Position numbers and translations under genes: made by a program. Below are positions 11,340 through 21,899 of a DNA stretch of 64,000 nt, piece by piece; position 1 is the first letter of the stretch; every line of letters starts with the position of its first letter. This DNA comes from Bretschneidera sinensis. Lineage: Eukaryota > Streptophyta > Magnoliopsida > Brassicales > Akaniaceae. The notes beneath the pieces were generated by a model that had not been told where the DNA came from, ran no database searches, and saw nothing but the letters and a program-made list of their open reading frames with translations. Location of the stretch: positions 95,133,873 through 95,197,872 of the forward strand of contig CM043704.1 of assembly GCA_023935145.1 (NCBI GenBank). The letters run 5' to 3'.

Positions 11340-12208
11340 TGTTAGAATAAAAGGAGAGACTAGAGACGGACACTTGTATTATTGATATATTATGAAAAAC
11401 GAATACAAGCCTGTGCTAAGAATATTAAACTTGATAGAAATAGGGATTATAATAAATTAAGATATTAGGAAACTAAACTAATTAAGAAACTAATATTGCA
11501 ATAGAAATAGGAAATATCATATACGTTATCAGCCCCTCAAACTCAATGTGGTAAAGTGGATGCAAGCTTAAGTTTGCAAACCGAATCAAAGAAGTACGAG
11601 AAGAACAAACTTGGATAAAAAAAAAAAAAACTTTGCAGGTTGATACGAAGCTTTAATGAAGAACTCTGCGAAAGTAACTCACCTTACATGAAAGTTCATC
11701 TCCTCCCATGTGTCCACGCTAGAAACAAGAAAAGAACCCAAACATGGGTCAAAACAAGGTACACCCGTTCACAATATTGAGTGAGGATCATAGGGACCGG
11801 GGGTGGTAGCTTAGCAGAACCTGGAAACAGGTGTTGGTTTTGATATAGTCAATGTTTTTTTTTTTTATGTAAATTGATTTGTAGTGGTGAAAAGAAATCT
11901 GAAAATTATAATAGTAAGAAATGGGCTATGTATGGACAAGCAGCATTAGGTCACCCACCGAAATTGCGAAAGGTCAAAAGACAACTCTCAAAACATGATC
12001 AATAACTCTGATATCATATTAAAAGAGATTGGAGAAAAAACTCAAGTATTATTGATATATTGTGAAAGACAAATACAATCATATGGCTAAGAATATAAAA
12101 CGTAATAGAAATAAGAAACTTAGGGTTATAATAAATTAAGAAACTAATACATATGAAACTAAAAAATTAATATTGCAATAAAAATAGAAAATATCATATA
12201 CGTTAACA
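11340..12208 (-). mobile_element. TRIM (terminal-repeat retrotransposon in miniature)
   Basis: Related terminal segments lie at 11340-11531 and about 12017-12208, about 190 bp each. On the minus strand they start TGTTAACG or TGATAACG, and the 3' one ends TTCTAACA. The interior, about 485 bp, has no coding frame. After the 5' LTR the minus strand reads TGATATCAGAG, one change from the common tRNA-Met primer site. Before the 3' LTR there is a purine-rich tract (gagtttgaggggc). Flanks ttcct (11335-11339) and ttctt (12209-12213) are a target duplication with one mismatch. It carries no genes and must move with borrowed enzymes. Confidence 0.8.
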
Positions 12209-12264
12209 TTCTTGAACCTTGTGGCTTAACTCAAAATTTGGGTGCTGATGCTGAAATTTTGTTT

Positions 12265-12890
12265 CAGCACTCAGATCAAATAATAGTAAGTCCTCCCCTG
12301 CTTGAAGAAGAACAAAAAAAACCACAAGAATGCGTTAGAAATTATCTTATTTCAACTTTAATGCTTTTAAGCTCACAGGAAACTAATAAGCTATATTCAA
12401 TGCTATGGAGAACAAAATAAACTCCTTTCATTTCCATTTTCCATATCACTAATCCTATTTTTGTTGCTAATGAGAAATACATACTTTTTTTCTTGTGGTT
12501 TTTCCTCCAAATCCAGCAAATGAATCAGGCTGAAGTGAGAACAACCAGAGAAAGAGTCAGAGGAATGACAATCAACAGCTTCCTGGTAATGTTATCTGTT
12601 CCATAAATAGACAACTTATTAAATTGGGGCCACTAGTTTGTATACTTAAAGTAGCCATCTACAAGAAAGAAAAATATTGCTAAACAAAATTATAAAATGT
12701 AACCATAACGAGACGCATTCTGTTACCATTATCTCCAGTAAATAACTCAGAAGCAGCAAGTTTAAGATAAAAATATGTTCCATTCATGTCATCATCTGAG
12801 AGTTTTTGCAGGTTAAGAAGATCACCAACCAATATTGAACAGCCAGCATTGCTATAAGTATAAGCAGTACAGGAGCAGTTATGCAAGCTA
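12265..12890 (-). pseudogene. partial duplicate of the receptor kinase (PAN and TM exons)
   Basis: Nearly identical to 9843-10480, including introns: the frame at 12680-12900 encodes CTAYTYSNAGCSILVGDLLN and YFYLKLAASELFTGDNG, the PAN-domain end. Homology stops abruptly near 12890, where the sequence becomes the 3' flank of the IPT copies (compare 18010 and 28360). The minus frame of 100 codons here is therefore a junction product, not a gene. Confidence 0.88.
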
Positions 12891-13325
12891 AACAAAGATA
12901 GTGGATTGCAACATATTGGTTCACTTTTTTCACTGCAGCGACTGTGAATGTCATACCCACTACCCAGAGTAATAGCAGACAATAGTGGTAACGAATATTA
13001 CCACTACGGCAACATAGCGGCTACTACATTGTAATGGATGATTAACTTTTTCAAAAAAGAACTAGCAGCGAAATGCACAGGAAATTTTAATAATAATGTA
13101 AGAGAACCAGTACAACTCGGCGACCATCCTCAATAGAAAAGGAAGAAACTATTAGCTAAAACCCAAAGATAAACAAAGCAAGCATTAAAAACCATATCAG
13201 GCTTTAGTGAAGATTCAGATATGCACCCTCTAAACATTATCTTCCGAAATGACAACAGAACCTCATCAATAGAAGCACCAACAGCCACACCTTACCACTC
13301 AAAGATACAGTCATTAACGGATCCC
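12891..13325. other. 3' flank of IPT copy a (duplicated flank)
   Basis: This stretch recurs beside other IPT copies (about 18000-18530 and 28360-28850), with shared words such as acctcatcaatagaagcacc. It likely includes the old 3' untranslated region. Apparent frames here are antisense shadows. Confidence 0.65.
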
Positions 13326-13468
13326 TCATTTTCCCTTCAAAAACACACTCACTATTTTCATTGCCGGGCTCAACACCAACTCCTCCCAAGCATTCTTGGC
13401 CTCATTCCCAGAACTCTCAAACACCTGGTGGCGTCCAATCTATGCAGTTTCCACCCAAGATGAGTTCT

Positions 13469-14887
13469 TGACGCCGGGCAGAATAGCGATTATTTTGCAG
13501 GCTAGTCGAACAGATAGTTCACAGGGAGTAACACAAGAAAAACCCTAAAACAATACAAAGAAACTACTCTGATGTTTTATTTTAATTTATTCCAAAAATA
13601 CAATAATAATATTACAAAACCCTAAGACCTTATTTATAAGGTCAAACCTAAAATAGAAAAATTAAATTAAGGCCGAATTTAAATTAAATAAAATAAAAGG
13701 TTTCCTAAAAACTAAAAACTACCAATTTGAAGGTCTAAACTTCGTTTTTTGGCTTAAAAACGATAAGGCTTAGTAGGCTTAGTATTAAATACTAAGTTTT
13801 TCCCAAAAGCTCGTTTCCAATCAGACTAGGGTCTTCAAGGCCCAATCCGAACCTGTGGCCCGTTAAATGATGTAAACCGGCTTAGGTAGCCCACTTGCCA
13901 TCTGACAGCTCAGCATCATCTGACTCGGATCCTCCTACATCAGTCGCCCCGGGTTGGAAAGAACTCATCCTCGAGTTCACAATAGCCACATCGAAATCCC
14001 CAAAACAAGGACTCAAGTGTTTCACATTAAAAACCTCAGGCGGCAACCCAGGAGGAAGATCCTCTGGTATCATGTCAGAAAACTTTGCTAATAGTGGCAA
14101 ATCCACTCTGAAACCGAGATCTCCATAACGATCCTCCGGACCACGGTGTTCCCCGAATCGAGCAGGATTGTAATACGGGTTTTCGAAACTGGAATCGGAA
14201 TCATGATCTTTCATCACATGATCACCGAAATTCTGCGTCATTAGACGCTGGGTTAACTTTGCAACCTGCCTCTGTAAATCCTCAATCATCACATCCTGAA
14301 CATTACGATCACGGCGTGGGGCTTCCTCGTTCGGAACCTGCCCTCGACGACTACGACCACGATCACCAGCCATGGAAACTGATGAAATCTCACCCCAGGA
14401 AGATGTTGAAGCTCTGATACCAACTGACGCCGAGCAGAATAGCGATTATTCTGTAGGCTAGTCGAACAGATAGTTCACAGGGAGTAACACAAGAAAAACC
14501 CTAAAACAATACAGAAAAACTACTCTGATGCTTTATTTTAATTTATTCCAAAAATACAATAATAATATTACGAAACCCTAAGACCTTATTTATAAGGTCA
14601 AAGCTAAAATAGGAAAATTAAATTAAGGCCGAATTTAAATTAAATAAAATAAAAAGTTTCCTAAAAACTAAAAACTGACAATTTGAAGGTCTAAACTTTT
14701 TTTTTGGGCTTAAAAATGATAAGGCTTAGTATTGTACTAAGTTTTTCCCGAAAGCTTGTTTCCAATCAGACTAGGGTCTTCGAGGCCCAATCCGAACCTA
14801 TGGCCCGCTAAACGATGTAAACCGGCTTAGGTAGCCCACTTGCCATCTGACAGCTCAGCATCATCTGACTCGGATCCTCCTGCATCA
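13469..14887 (-). mobile_element. non-autonomous Ty3/gypsy-derived LTR element, copy 2 (complete)
   Basis: LTRs are 13469-13942 and 14425-14887, same family as the element at 1586-2991. The target duplication GTTCT is at 13464-13468 and 14888-14892. It sits inside the IPT copy a coding sequence, same strand. The primer site TTGGTATCAGAGC (minus, about 14411-14423) is perfect. The interior is about 480 bp. Confidence 0.95.
13882..14373 (-). CDS. 163-residue gag-pol deletion remnant, copy 2
   Basis: Same length and layout as the frame at 1986-2477: basic start (MAGDRGRSRRGQ), coiled-coil-like IEDLQRQVAKLTQRL, Gag-like SDSSFENPYYNPARFGE, an RT-start-like KFSDMIPEDLPPGLPPE, then the polyprotein C-terminus VFNVKHLSPCFGD. 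PEDLPPGLPP is closer to autonomous elements than copy 1. Both copies remain open over 163 codons, which suggests either recent spread from one master or selection on the product; two copies cannot separate these. Confidence 0.7.
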   Translation of the reverse strand: MAGDRGRSRRGQVPNEEAPRRDRNVQDVMIEDLQRQVAKLTQRLMTQNFGDHVMKDHDSDSSFENPYYNPARFGEHRGPEDRYGDLGFRVDLPLLAKFSDMIPEDLPPGLPPEVFNVKHLSPCFGDFDVAIVNSRMSSFQPGATDVGGSESDDAELSDGKWAT

Positions 14888-15599
14888 GTTCTCAACCGTC
14901 GGATCTTCTTCAGTTGGTTATTGATCAAGTTACATGTATCATCCTTAATGTCTTGAATACAGACATTAAGTATCTTCTTCCTGCTATCATCGTTCAGTTC
15001 ATTCTCTTTCTGGAAATACTGCTCCATCTCTGGAGCTCCGATTGACCTTCGAATACCCCGAGTATAATCTGCCCCAAGAACAATCATTCCTCGGACTTCA
15101 TCAACTAAACCCACTTCCACCATTTGATCAACTCGTTTCGCTACATATTTGTATAAAACTGGTAATGATACATCCATCCACAAAAAGCAACAATCAAAAT
15201 TATCTTTGAAGTTAATCATGGGATCTTCGACAAGTACTTCGATGTACGAGTTTGATCCCCGCACGATGATTAGAAGGTGTCCATTATCAAAGATACGATT
15301 GATGGCAATCATAGCATGGTGGCAAAAGTCATGTGCCATGAAATCCATGTCAGGCTCAAGAAACCCTAGCAAATGATGGGGAACACCATGACGTTCCTTA
15401 TCAGCCATTTTGTTGGTAATTATGTCAAGGCCCTTGTAGAACTGCATTTTGTCAGAGTTGATGACTTCGAAAGGGAAACGAGTTGCAAGATCAATGGAGA
15501 GCTTGGATTTTCCAGTGCCGGTTGCGCCCATTATGAACACAATCTTCTTCTTGTTCTTGTTATCTTGAGCAACATTGAAGTTCCCCATGGTAATATATT

Positions 15600-16285
15600 A
15601 ACTGCCATTATAGGAAAAGGTCACTATAAGTTGAGCTACTCCAGCTCTAGTTACTCATAAGCTAGCACCTCATTAAAAGTTCAACTGAATAAATTTTAAA
15701 ATTCAATATTTCATTTGTTCATTATTGAGGTAGCAGTTTAAAGTTTACTATGTACAGTAAATTAAATATAAACTCAAAATACAATCACCTTTGCGTTTTA
15801 TAGTTGATTGCAATAAGCGTAACAAATCATGGGATTTTTTTCAAATGATGTGCCAAAAAATAATTAAATAAAAATTTTAGTAGCATTCTTAATTAAATTT
15901 AAAATTTATTTTTTAATGGCAAAGATTTTATTAATGATATTAAAAAAAAACCAATACAGTGCAGAAAAAACATAGTTGAGAACCACCAAATTGACTGTCG
16001 AAAAAATGCAGAAGACTAAAAAAAACTTGAGAAAAACTGCAGAAAAAGAAATCATATACCAGTAAATATAAGATAAATGTGAAAGCCACCAAATGTTTAA
16101 ACCAAATATAAATGTGAAATTAATCTAGTATCTTTTTTTGTAATATAAATTTGAGATTGTAAAACCACAAACATCATTAAAATCCAAAATTCTATACTAG
16201 ATCGGGATTAAAATCATATAACAGTAAATATAAGAACACAACGAAACATCCAAAACTAATAATGTTGAGATTCACATATTTTGCC
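15600..16285. other. upstream flank of IPT copy a
   Basis: AT-rich sequence that recurs upstream of IPT copies b, d and f (about 19400, 24670, 29700), so the duplicated unit included the promoter side. No gene is visible. Confidence 0.6.
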
Positions 16286-16289
16286 AGTG

Positions 16290-16425
16290 TTGGTAATTTC
16301 AAAAGAGAAACGAGTTGCAAGATCAATGGAGAGCTTGGATTTTCCGGAGCCGGTCGCGCTCATTATGAACGCAAGCATCTTCTTCTTCTTCTTTTCTTGA
16401 GCAAGATGAATCAAGGTAACATTGC
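16290..16425 (-). pseudogene. IPT N-terminal scrap (P-loop only)
   Basis: The minus strand keeps the IPT start region: a P-loop with [18 protein letters not shown], preceded by a K-rich stretch. Similarity ends on both sides within about 130 bp. It is the remnant of another array member. Confidence 0.75.
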
Positions 16426-16429
16426 AAAA

Positions 16430-17990
16430 TGAAGGAAAAGGAGAAAATGTGAGTTTTATTTTGAATTGATAGAAACTGATAGTTATTAAGCCAGTTGTTT
16501 TTGAGTTTGATATAGTTCAAAGATCATTGTCGAAAAATAGATCCTTCCTCATGACAGAGTGGAAAGAATTTATTGATTTCATGTCTAACAGATAGAAGTG
16601 GATGTTTTTCCTCTTAGTTTTATTATTCTCTTTCTTACAATTTCAAATTACCTTGGAAAGGAAAATGATGATGCTAATTTGCTTGCAAGTCTTAAACTTA
16701 TGCATAAATTGTTAATTCAGACCATATCCTCATGGGCTACTTCATGGCTGTATAATATATGCTCCTGCCTCTGCCTATTGAGCAATGCTCTGGACTCTTA
16801 CTTTTTAGTTAGCAGTGTCTTTAGATACTGATATGCAATTCTGCATACATCTTAATTTTGGTTCATGACATTATTGGTTTCAAATTCCAGGCCGATCCAA
16901 CTGATCCTGTTGCATTTCCTTTTTTGGTGAATACTGTGAGGGGTGTCTAGAGATGAAATCTCCTTGTATTGCTCTTCAAGACATAATGAAATCGATGCAA
17001 CTCCGTGGACGTAACCCGAGTTTGGGTGAACCACGTAAATCTGTGTGTTTGTCTTTGATTTATTTCTATTTTCTTCCCTATATTTGCATCTCAAAATCCG
17101 TAGGGATAGGGTAGTTTAACCCTAACAGCTTTATTGGTGGTTAAAACTGCAGGTAAAGTCCATTTTTCTTGTAATGCGACGGAAATTCCAATCAAACACT
17201 TAATGAAAATACACATAGATCGAGAACCAAAAAAAAAAATAAGTTCTTCACCCTATTCACTATGGGATGGAATTATTCTCAATGGTTTGATTGGAATTTT
17301 TATGAAGTGATTTGGTTGATTTTGAAATTAATTCATTAAATTGAAACAATTAAATGTAAATAGAGTAAAATAATTCCACCTAAAATAAAAGGTGTAAATT
17401 TATAATTTAGCCTCATTAAATCAAAATGATATTTTATTGTCATTTTATGGTAATGGTAATGAGTTAAACTTTGAGACTAGTACCTAGAACACACAATTAT
17501 ATTTATTTTAACCCTAGTAATTCTTTGAGAAATTTAATAAAAAGAACAAGCTACGAAATTATGTTAGAGAAAGCATTTATATGCAATACTGAACTATATG
17601 TGCTATGAAGAAATAATATGGTGATAACAGGGTTCTAAATTGCGGTTGTGATAGTGAATGTGATTGCGCAAAGTTTATTGTGGTTGAGACAATGTGGGTG
17701 CTAAAATGCATATTGTAAACTTAGCAGCTATGATTTTTTTCTTTCATTTCGCACAATTTACTATTTAAAATAAAATAAATAGTTGTACTAGTAATTAATG
17801 AATTAGTAAAAACTAAAAATTATAGAGTTAATTAATTTGATTTTGAGGCCAAATATGTTGATTGTGTAGCTTCAGTAGTTAACTTTTACTTGAAATTGAT
17901 TCACCTTCTGATCATTTAGTTAAAGAAAATGGCATAAAAAATAATTATTTTGCTAAACCAAGATAGAGAACAAAAACTGATCTTAGTGAT
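16430..17990. other. gene-poor spacer in the IPT array
   Basis: Small frames at 16598-16831 and 16852-17094 show no family features. About 17270-17600 resembles 23490-23760, both starting near attattctcaatggtttgat, so this is part of a duplicated array flank. Confidence 0.45.
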
Positions 17991-17999
17991 CCTTAGCGG

Positions 18000-18530
18000 A
18001 TTGCAATAGGTTGCTCTTTCATTTTTTTAACACTGCAACGATTATGAATGTCACACCCAGGGTAACGGTCAATAATGGTAACCAAGATTATTATCACCGC
18101 AATGTAGCGGCTGTTGCATGTGTTGAGGCTGCTATTTAAATCTCTGGGTGATATATTATTATTAGTTTCAATATTTTCGTGAAAAATTTGGATAATCATA
18201 GTAGGTGATTAACTTTTTCAACAAAAAAAAATTAACAGCGAAAGTGGATAGAAATTTTTATTAATAAAGCAAGAAAACTAGTACAACACAGCTACCATCC
18301 TCAACGGAGTAACATTAAAACTATTAGCTAAAACCCAAAGATCAACAAAGCAAGCATTAAAAACATTATCAATTAAGCTTCAGATATGCATTATGTTCCG
18401 AAGCATTGTAGCACCACCTCACCCTCGAAATGACAACAGAACCTCATCAATAGAAGCACCAACAGCCACACCTTACCACACATTCATTAAAAGCCAATAT
18501 ATATCAAAATTAAGTTTCTTTTAACGGATC
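18000..18530. other. 3' flank of IPT copy b
   Basis: Matches the 3' flanks of copies a and f (about 12920-13320 and 28360-28850). No coding sequence. Confidence 0.6.
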
Positions 18531-18532
18531 CC

Positions 18533-19354
18533 TCATTTTCCCTTTAAAAAGACTCCCACTACATTCAATGCTGGGCTCAGCACCAACTCCTCCCGCGCAT
18601 TCTTGGCATTATTCCCAGAACTCTCAAACACCTGGTTGGTGTCAAATCGATGCAGTTTCCACCAAAGATCAGTTCTCAACCGTGGAATCTTTTCCGGTTG
18701 GTTATTGATCAACTTACATGTATTATCCTTATTGTCTTGAATACAAACATTAAGTAACTTCTTACTGCTATCATGGTTCAGTTCGTTCTCTTTCTGAAAA
18801 TATGGCTCAATCTCTGGAGCCTCGATTGACCTTCGAATACCCGAAGTATAATCCGCTCCAGAAGCAAACATTCCTCAGACTTCATCAAATAAATTTGCTT
18901 CCATCATTTGGTCAACCCGTTTCGCTATATACTTTTATAAAACTGGTAACGATACATTCATCCACAAAAGCAACAATCGAAAGGATCTTCAACAAGTACC
19001 TCAATGTACGGGTTTGATCCTCCCACGATAATTGGAAGTTGTCTGTTATACATCGAAGATACTATTGATGGTAATCATAGCATGGTGGTAAAGGTTATGT
19101 GCCGTGAAATCCATATGAGGCTCAAGAAACCCTAACAAATGATGGGGAACACCACGACATTCCTCATCAGTCATTTTGTTGGTAATTATGTCAAGACCCT
19201 TGTCGAACTGCATTTTATCAGAGTTACTGATTTCGAAAGAGAAACGGGTTGCAAGATCAATGGAGAGCTTGGATTTTCCAGTGCCCGTCGCGCCCATTAT
19301 GAACACAATCTTGTTCTTGTTCTTGTTATGTTGAGTAAAATTGAAGTTCACCAT
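18533..19354 (-). pseudogene. IPT copy b (decayed)
   Basis: The start ([13 protein letters not shown] at 19352-19354) and P-loop [20 protein letters not shown] are intact, followed by [20 protein letters not shown]. The frame is lost near 19045 and again across about 18870-18990, where the conserved VDEVRGMF reads FDEV followed by a stop. The C-terminal 110 codons (18871-18533) are open, with a normal end in VFLKGK. Motif order shows a former adenylate isopentenyltransferase of the short subtype. No function is expected. Confidence 0.9.
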
Positions 19355-19394
19355 GGTAATATTTGAACTGCCATCATAGGAAAAGTTCACTATA

Positions 19395-20480
19395 AGTTGA
19401 GCTGCTCCTGTTCTAACTACTCATAAGCTAGCACCTGATTAAAAGTTCAACTGAATAAATATTAAAATTGAATATTTCATTTGTTAACTAATGAGGTAGC
19501 AGTTTGTAGTCTACTACATACAGTACATTAAATATAAACTCAAAATACAATCACCTTTGCGTTATATTTGATTGGAATAAGCGTGACAAACCATGATTTT
19601 TTTTCTTCTTCAAATGGTATGCAAAAAAGTAAATAAATAATATTTTTAGTAGTATTCTTAATTAAAGTTAAACTTTATTTTTTAATGGCAAAGATTTTAT
19701 TAATGATAATCAAAGAACAATACACTACAGCAAAAACACAGTTGAGAACCACCAAATTGACTGTCAAAAAATTGCAGAAGACAGAGACAAAAACTGGAGA
19801 ATAACTGCAGGAAAAGAAATCATCTCCGAAAGCCATCAAATGTTTAAACAAAAGATAAATGTTAAATTAATCTAATTAATATCTTTTTTCTAATAGAAAT
19901 TTGAGCTTGTAAAACTACAAAAATCATTAAAAACCAAAATTCCACAGTTGATCTGGATTAGAATCATGTACAAATAAATACAAGAACAAAACGAAACATC
20001 GAACACCGGTAGTGTTGAGGATAAGGGGTATCTCACATTCAAAAAAGTGTATAATTTAATAACATATATTCGGTGATGAAACCAAAACCTATTAATTTAA
20101 ATTTTTGGAAAAAAAAGGTAGATCATGATAGGTATGCTATGTCCATTTTTTACTTTTGTATTTGGAGAAAAAAGAACTCCTCTACTGTAACTCCTTTTGT
20201 CCTCAAGGATATTTCCTCCATCTAGTGAAATCTATCCATGTTTTCCATAAGAAAAAAAGAGACGAAGTTCATAATCAAAGTAAATAATAAATATGCTTAA
20301 TACAGCTTAAATTCAATGAATAATGATATGGAAATTATGAATCCTAAATAGTTATATAAGTTTTAAATGGTTTATATGAATCCATCTCAAAAAATAGTTT
20401 GTATGGGGTCGTCACTCATCAAACATCAACATTGCTATAAATAATATGGTTAATGGCGATCATTTCATGGTTAATGTAAA
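19395..20480. other. upstream flank of IPT copy b
   Basis: About 19400-20000 parallels 29700-30290 upstream of the intact copy. From about 20400 it parallels 26750 on, a separate duplicated block. No gene recognised. Confidence 0.5.
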
Positions 20481-20514
20481 AGTGAAATTAAGCACAAACA
20501 AACCCTAACGAATT

Positions 20515-20600
20515 GCAAGAATATCAATGCAGAGTTTGGATTTTCCAGTACCGATTACTCATGATTTGAGCATATATTTCTTTAGCAAGTTTTTGCAAAG
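20515..20600 (-). pseudogene. IPT N-terminal scrap
   Basis: Plus-strand words such as cgaattgcaag, gagtttggattttccagta and catgatt are a diverged copy of the IPT P-loop region (cgagttgcaag, gagcttggattttccagtg). A sister scrap lies at about 26878-26940 in the duplicated block. Confidence 0.6.
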
Positions 20601-20835
20601 GAATGAATAATATTGTGTGTTTAGCTTGCACTTAATTTTAAAATTAATAATATTCTTAGTCATTAACTCTTTTTTTTTTCCTTCTGAAATGGCGGAAAAA
20701 TATTATTAAAGCATCAAAGAAGATGCAGACTTACAACAGCAAATTAACCACGCAAAAACAAAACACAACAAAAGGCCCTACAAACTAAACTAGGCCACAG
20801 CAAGCGATATGCAGCCCTTCATCTCCAACAGCCAG

Positions 20836-21893
20836 TTACTTATCTTCCTTCAGATCATTTTGATCATCAATCTTCAGATTCTTCAGATCATTTTGAACAT
20901 CAATCTTCAGATTCTTCAGATCACTTTGATCATCAATCTTCAGATTCTTCTGATCATCTTTTTTCAAAAACTCACCCATTATTTTCACTGCTGGGTTTAA
21001 CACAGACACCTCCCAAGCAAGCTCAGCATCATTTTGGCCAGAACGCTCAAACGCAGCAGTTGCATCGATTTGATGCACCTCCCAACCGTGCTTGCTTATC
21101 AACCGTTTTATCTCATTCATCTGTCTATCAGCCAGCATACAAGCATTCTCCTTGATCTTTTTAATACATGAACCAAGTAATTTCCTTTTGTTCTCATCAT
21201 CCAGTTGATCCGTCTCTTTTTGAAAATAGGGTTTCAGCTCTATTACTCCAACCGCAGCTCGAACTCCCCAATCTCCCTTATAGTTTTCTAGAGATAGGGG
21301 TTCTGGGATGGGGCGTTCTTCCTCAGGAACGCTCCATATTTCTCGGACCTCATCAATTAGACCTGCATCCACCATCTTATCAACCCGTTCTATTACATAA
21401 TTGTACAAAACTGGTGGCGATACATTCATCAAGAAAAAGCAACAATCAAATTTTTTTTAAAATCCATTTTGGGATTCTCCACGAGATACTCGACGATGGA
21501 ATCTGTTCCAGGTCCCACAATGAGTGGGATGTGTCCACTCTCGAGAGTACCTTCAATGGAACACATCAGAAATTCGCATAAGGTATGTGGAGTTAAGTCC
21601 TCATGATGCTCAAGGAACCCTATTATATGGAGGGGCACGCCACGACTTTCTTCTTCAGTGACTTTGTTTGTAACGATGTCAAGGCCAAAGTAGAATTGGA
21701 GTTTGTTGCTGTTGATAATTTCAGAAGGGAAATGGGTTGCAAGATCAATGGAGAGCTTGGATTTTCCCGTGCCGGTCGCACCCATTATGAACACAACCTT
21801 GTGCCTCTTCTTGTAGAATTCTTTAACAGCAGCCTGCCTCTTAAGCCTCTTGATATGGCGTTGTCGAAGAAAATTGTAGGTCTCCATGGTCAT
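20836..21893 (-). pseudogene. IPT copy c: long-tail subtype, one frameshift
   Basis: The first frame (21893-21429) has the N-terminal extension METYNFLRQRHIKRLKRQ, P-loop [36 protein letters not shown] and VGPGTDSIVEYLVENPKMDF. The second (21432-20836) carries VLYNYVIERVDKMVDAGLID, an insertion with PEEERPIPEPLSLENYKGDW, AAVGVIELKPYF, and a C-terminal tail of about 3.5 copies of an 11-residue repeat (core LKNLKIDDQND). The two frames would join if the run of eight A (minus strand, about 21451-21458) had nine. All other motifs look preserved, so this is either a very young pseudogene or an assembly error in a homopolymer. It differs from the short subtype enough to be an older paralogue. Confidence 0.85.
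20855..20960. repeat. 33-bp minisatellite coding the IPT copy c tail
   Basis: A unit of 33 bp (starting cttcagattcttcagatca) is repeated about 3.5 times with few changes. It is in frame, so copy number changes add or remove 11 residues. A shorter version is at about 27660-27745 in IPT copy e. Confidence 0.85.
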
Positions 21894-21899
21894 TGCAGG

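Larger units (their letters stand above)
13326..15588 (-). pseudogene. IPT copy a: isopentenyltransferase split by an LTR element
   Basis: The 5' part (15588-14888) encodes 233 residues of an adenylate isopentenyltransferase, with the P-loop [28 protein letters not shown] and [10 protein letters not shown]. The usual IIVGGSNSYIE is IIVRGSNSYIE. After KKIRRLRT the frame runs into the LTR of the element at 13469-14887 and ends with an LTR-coded tail (GGSESDDAELSDGKWAT), giving a 253-codon chimeric frame. The rest of the gene resumes at 13468 and ends at about 13326; it has a further one-base deletion (cctggtgg against cctgggtgg in the intact copy) near 13426. The insertion site duplicated GTTCT. 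The intact homologue is at 28852-29691. Confidence 0.92.

Noticed and set aside
12680..12982. 100-codon minus frame with a PAN-domain end
   Set aside because: Its N-terminal part is IPT 3' flank read through a duplication junction, so it is not a gene.
13221..13463. 80-codon plus frame near the IPT copy a end
   Set aside because: Antisense to the 3' end of the split IPT pseudogene and its flank.
16598..17094. Small frames between IPT copies a and b
   Set aside because: No conserved motif, opposite frames overlap in the region, and no splice structure could be built.
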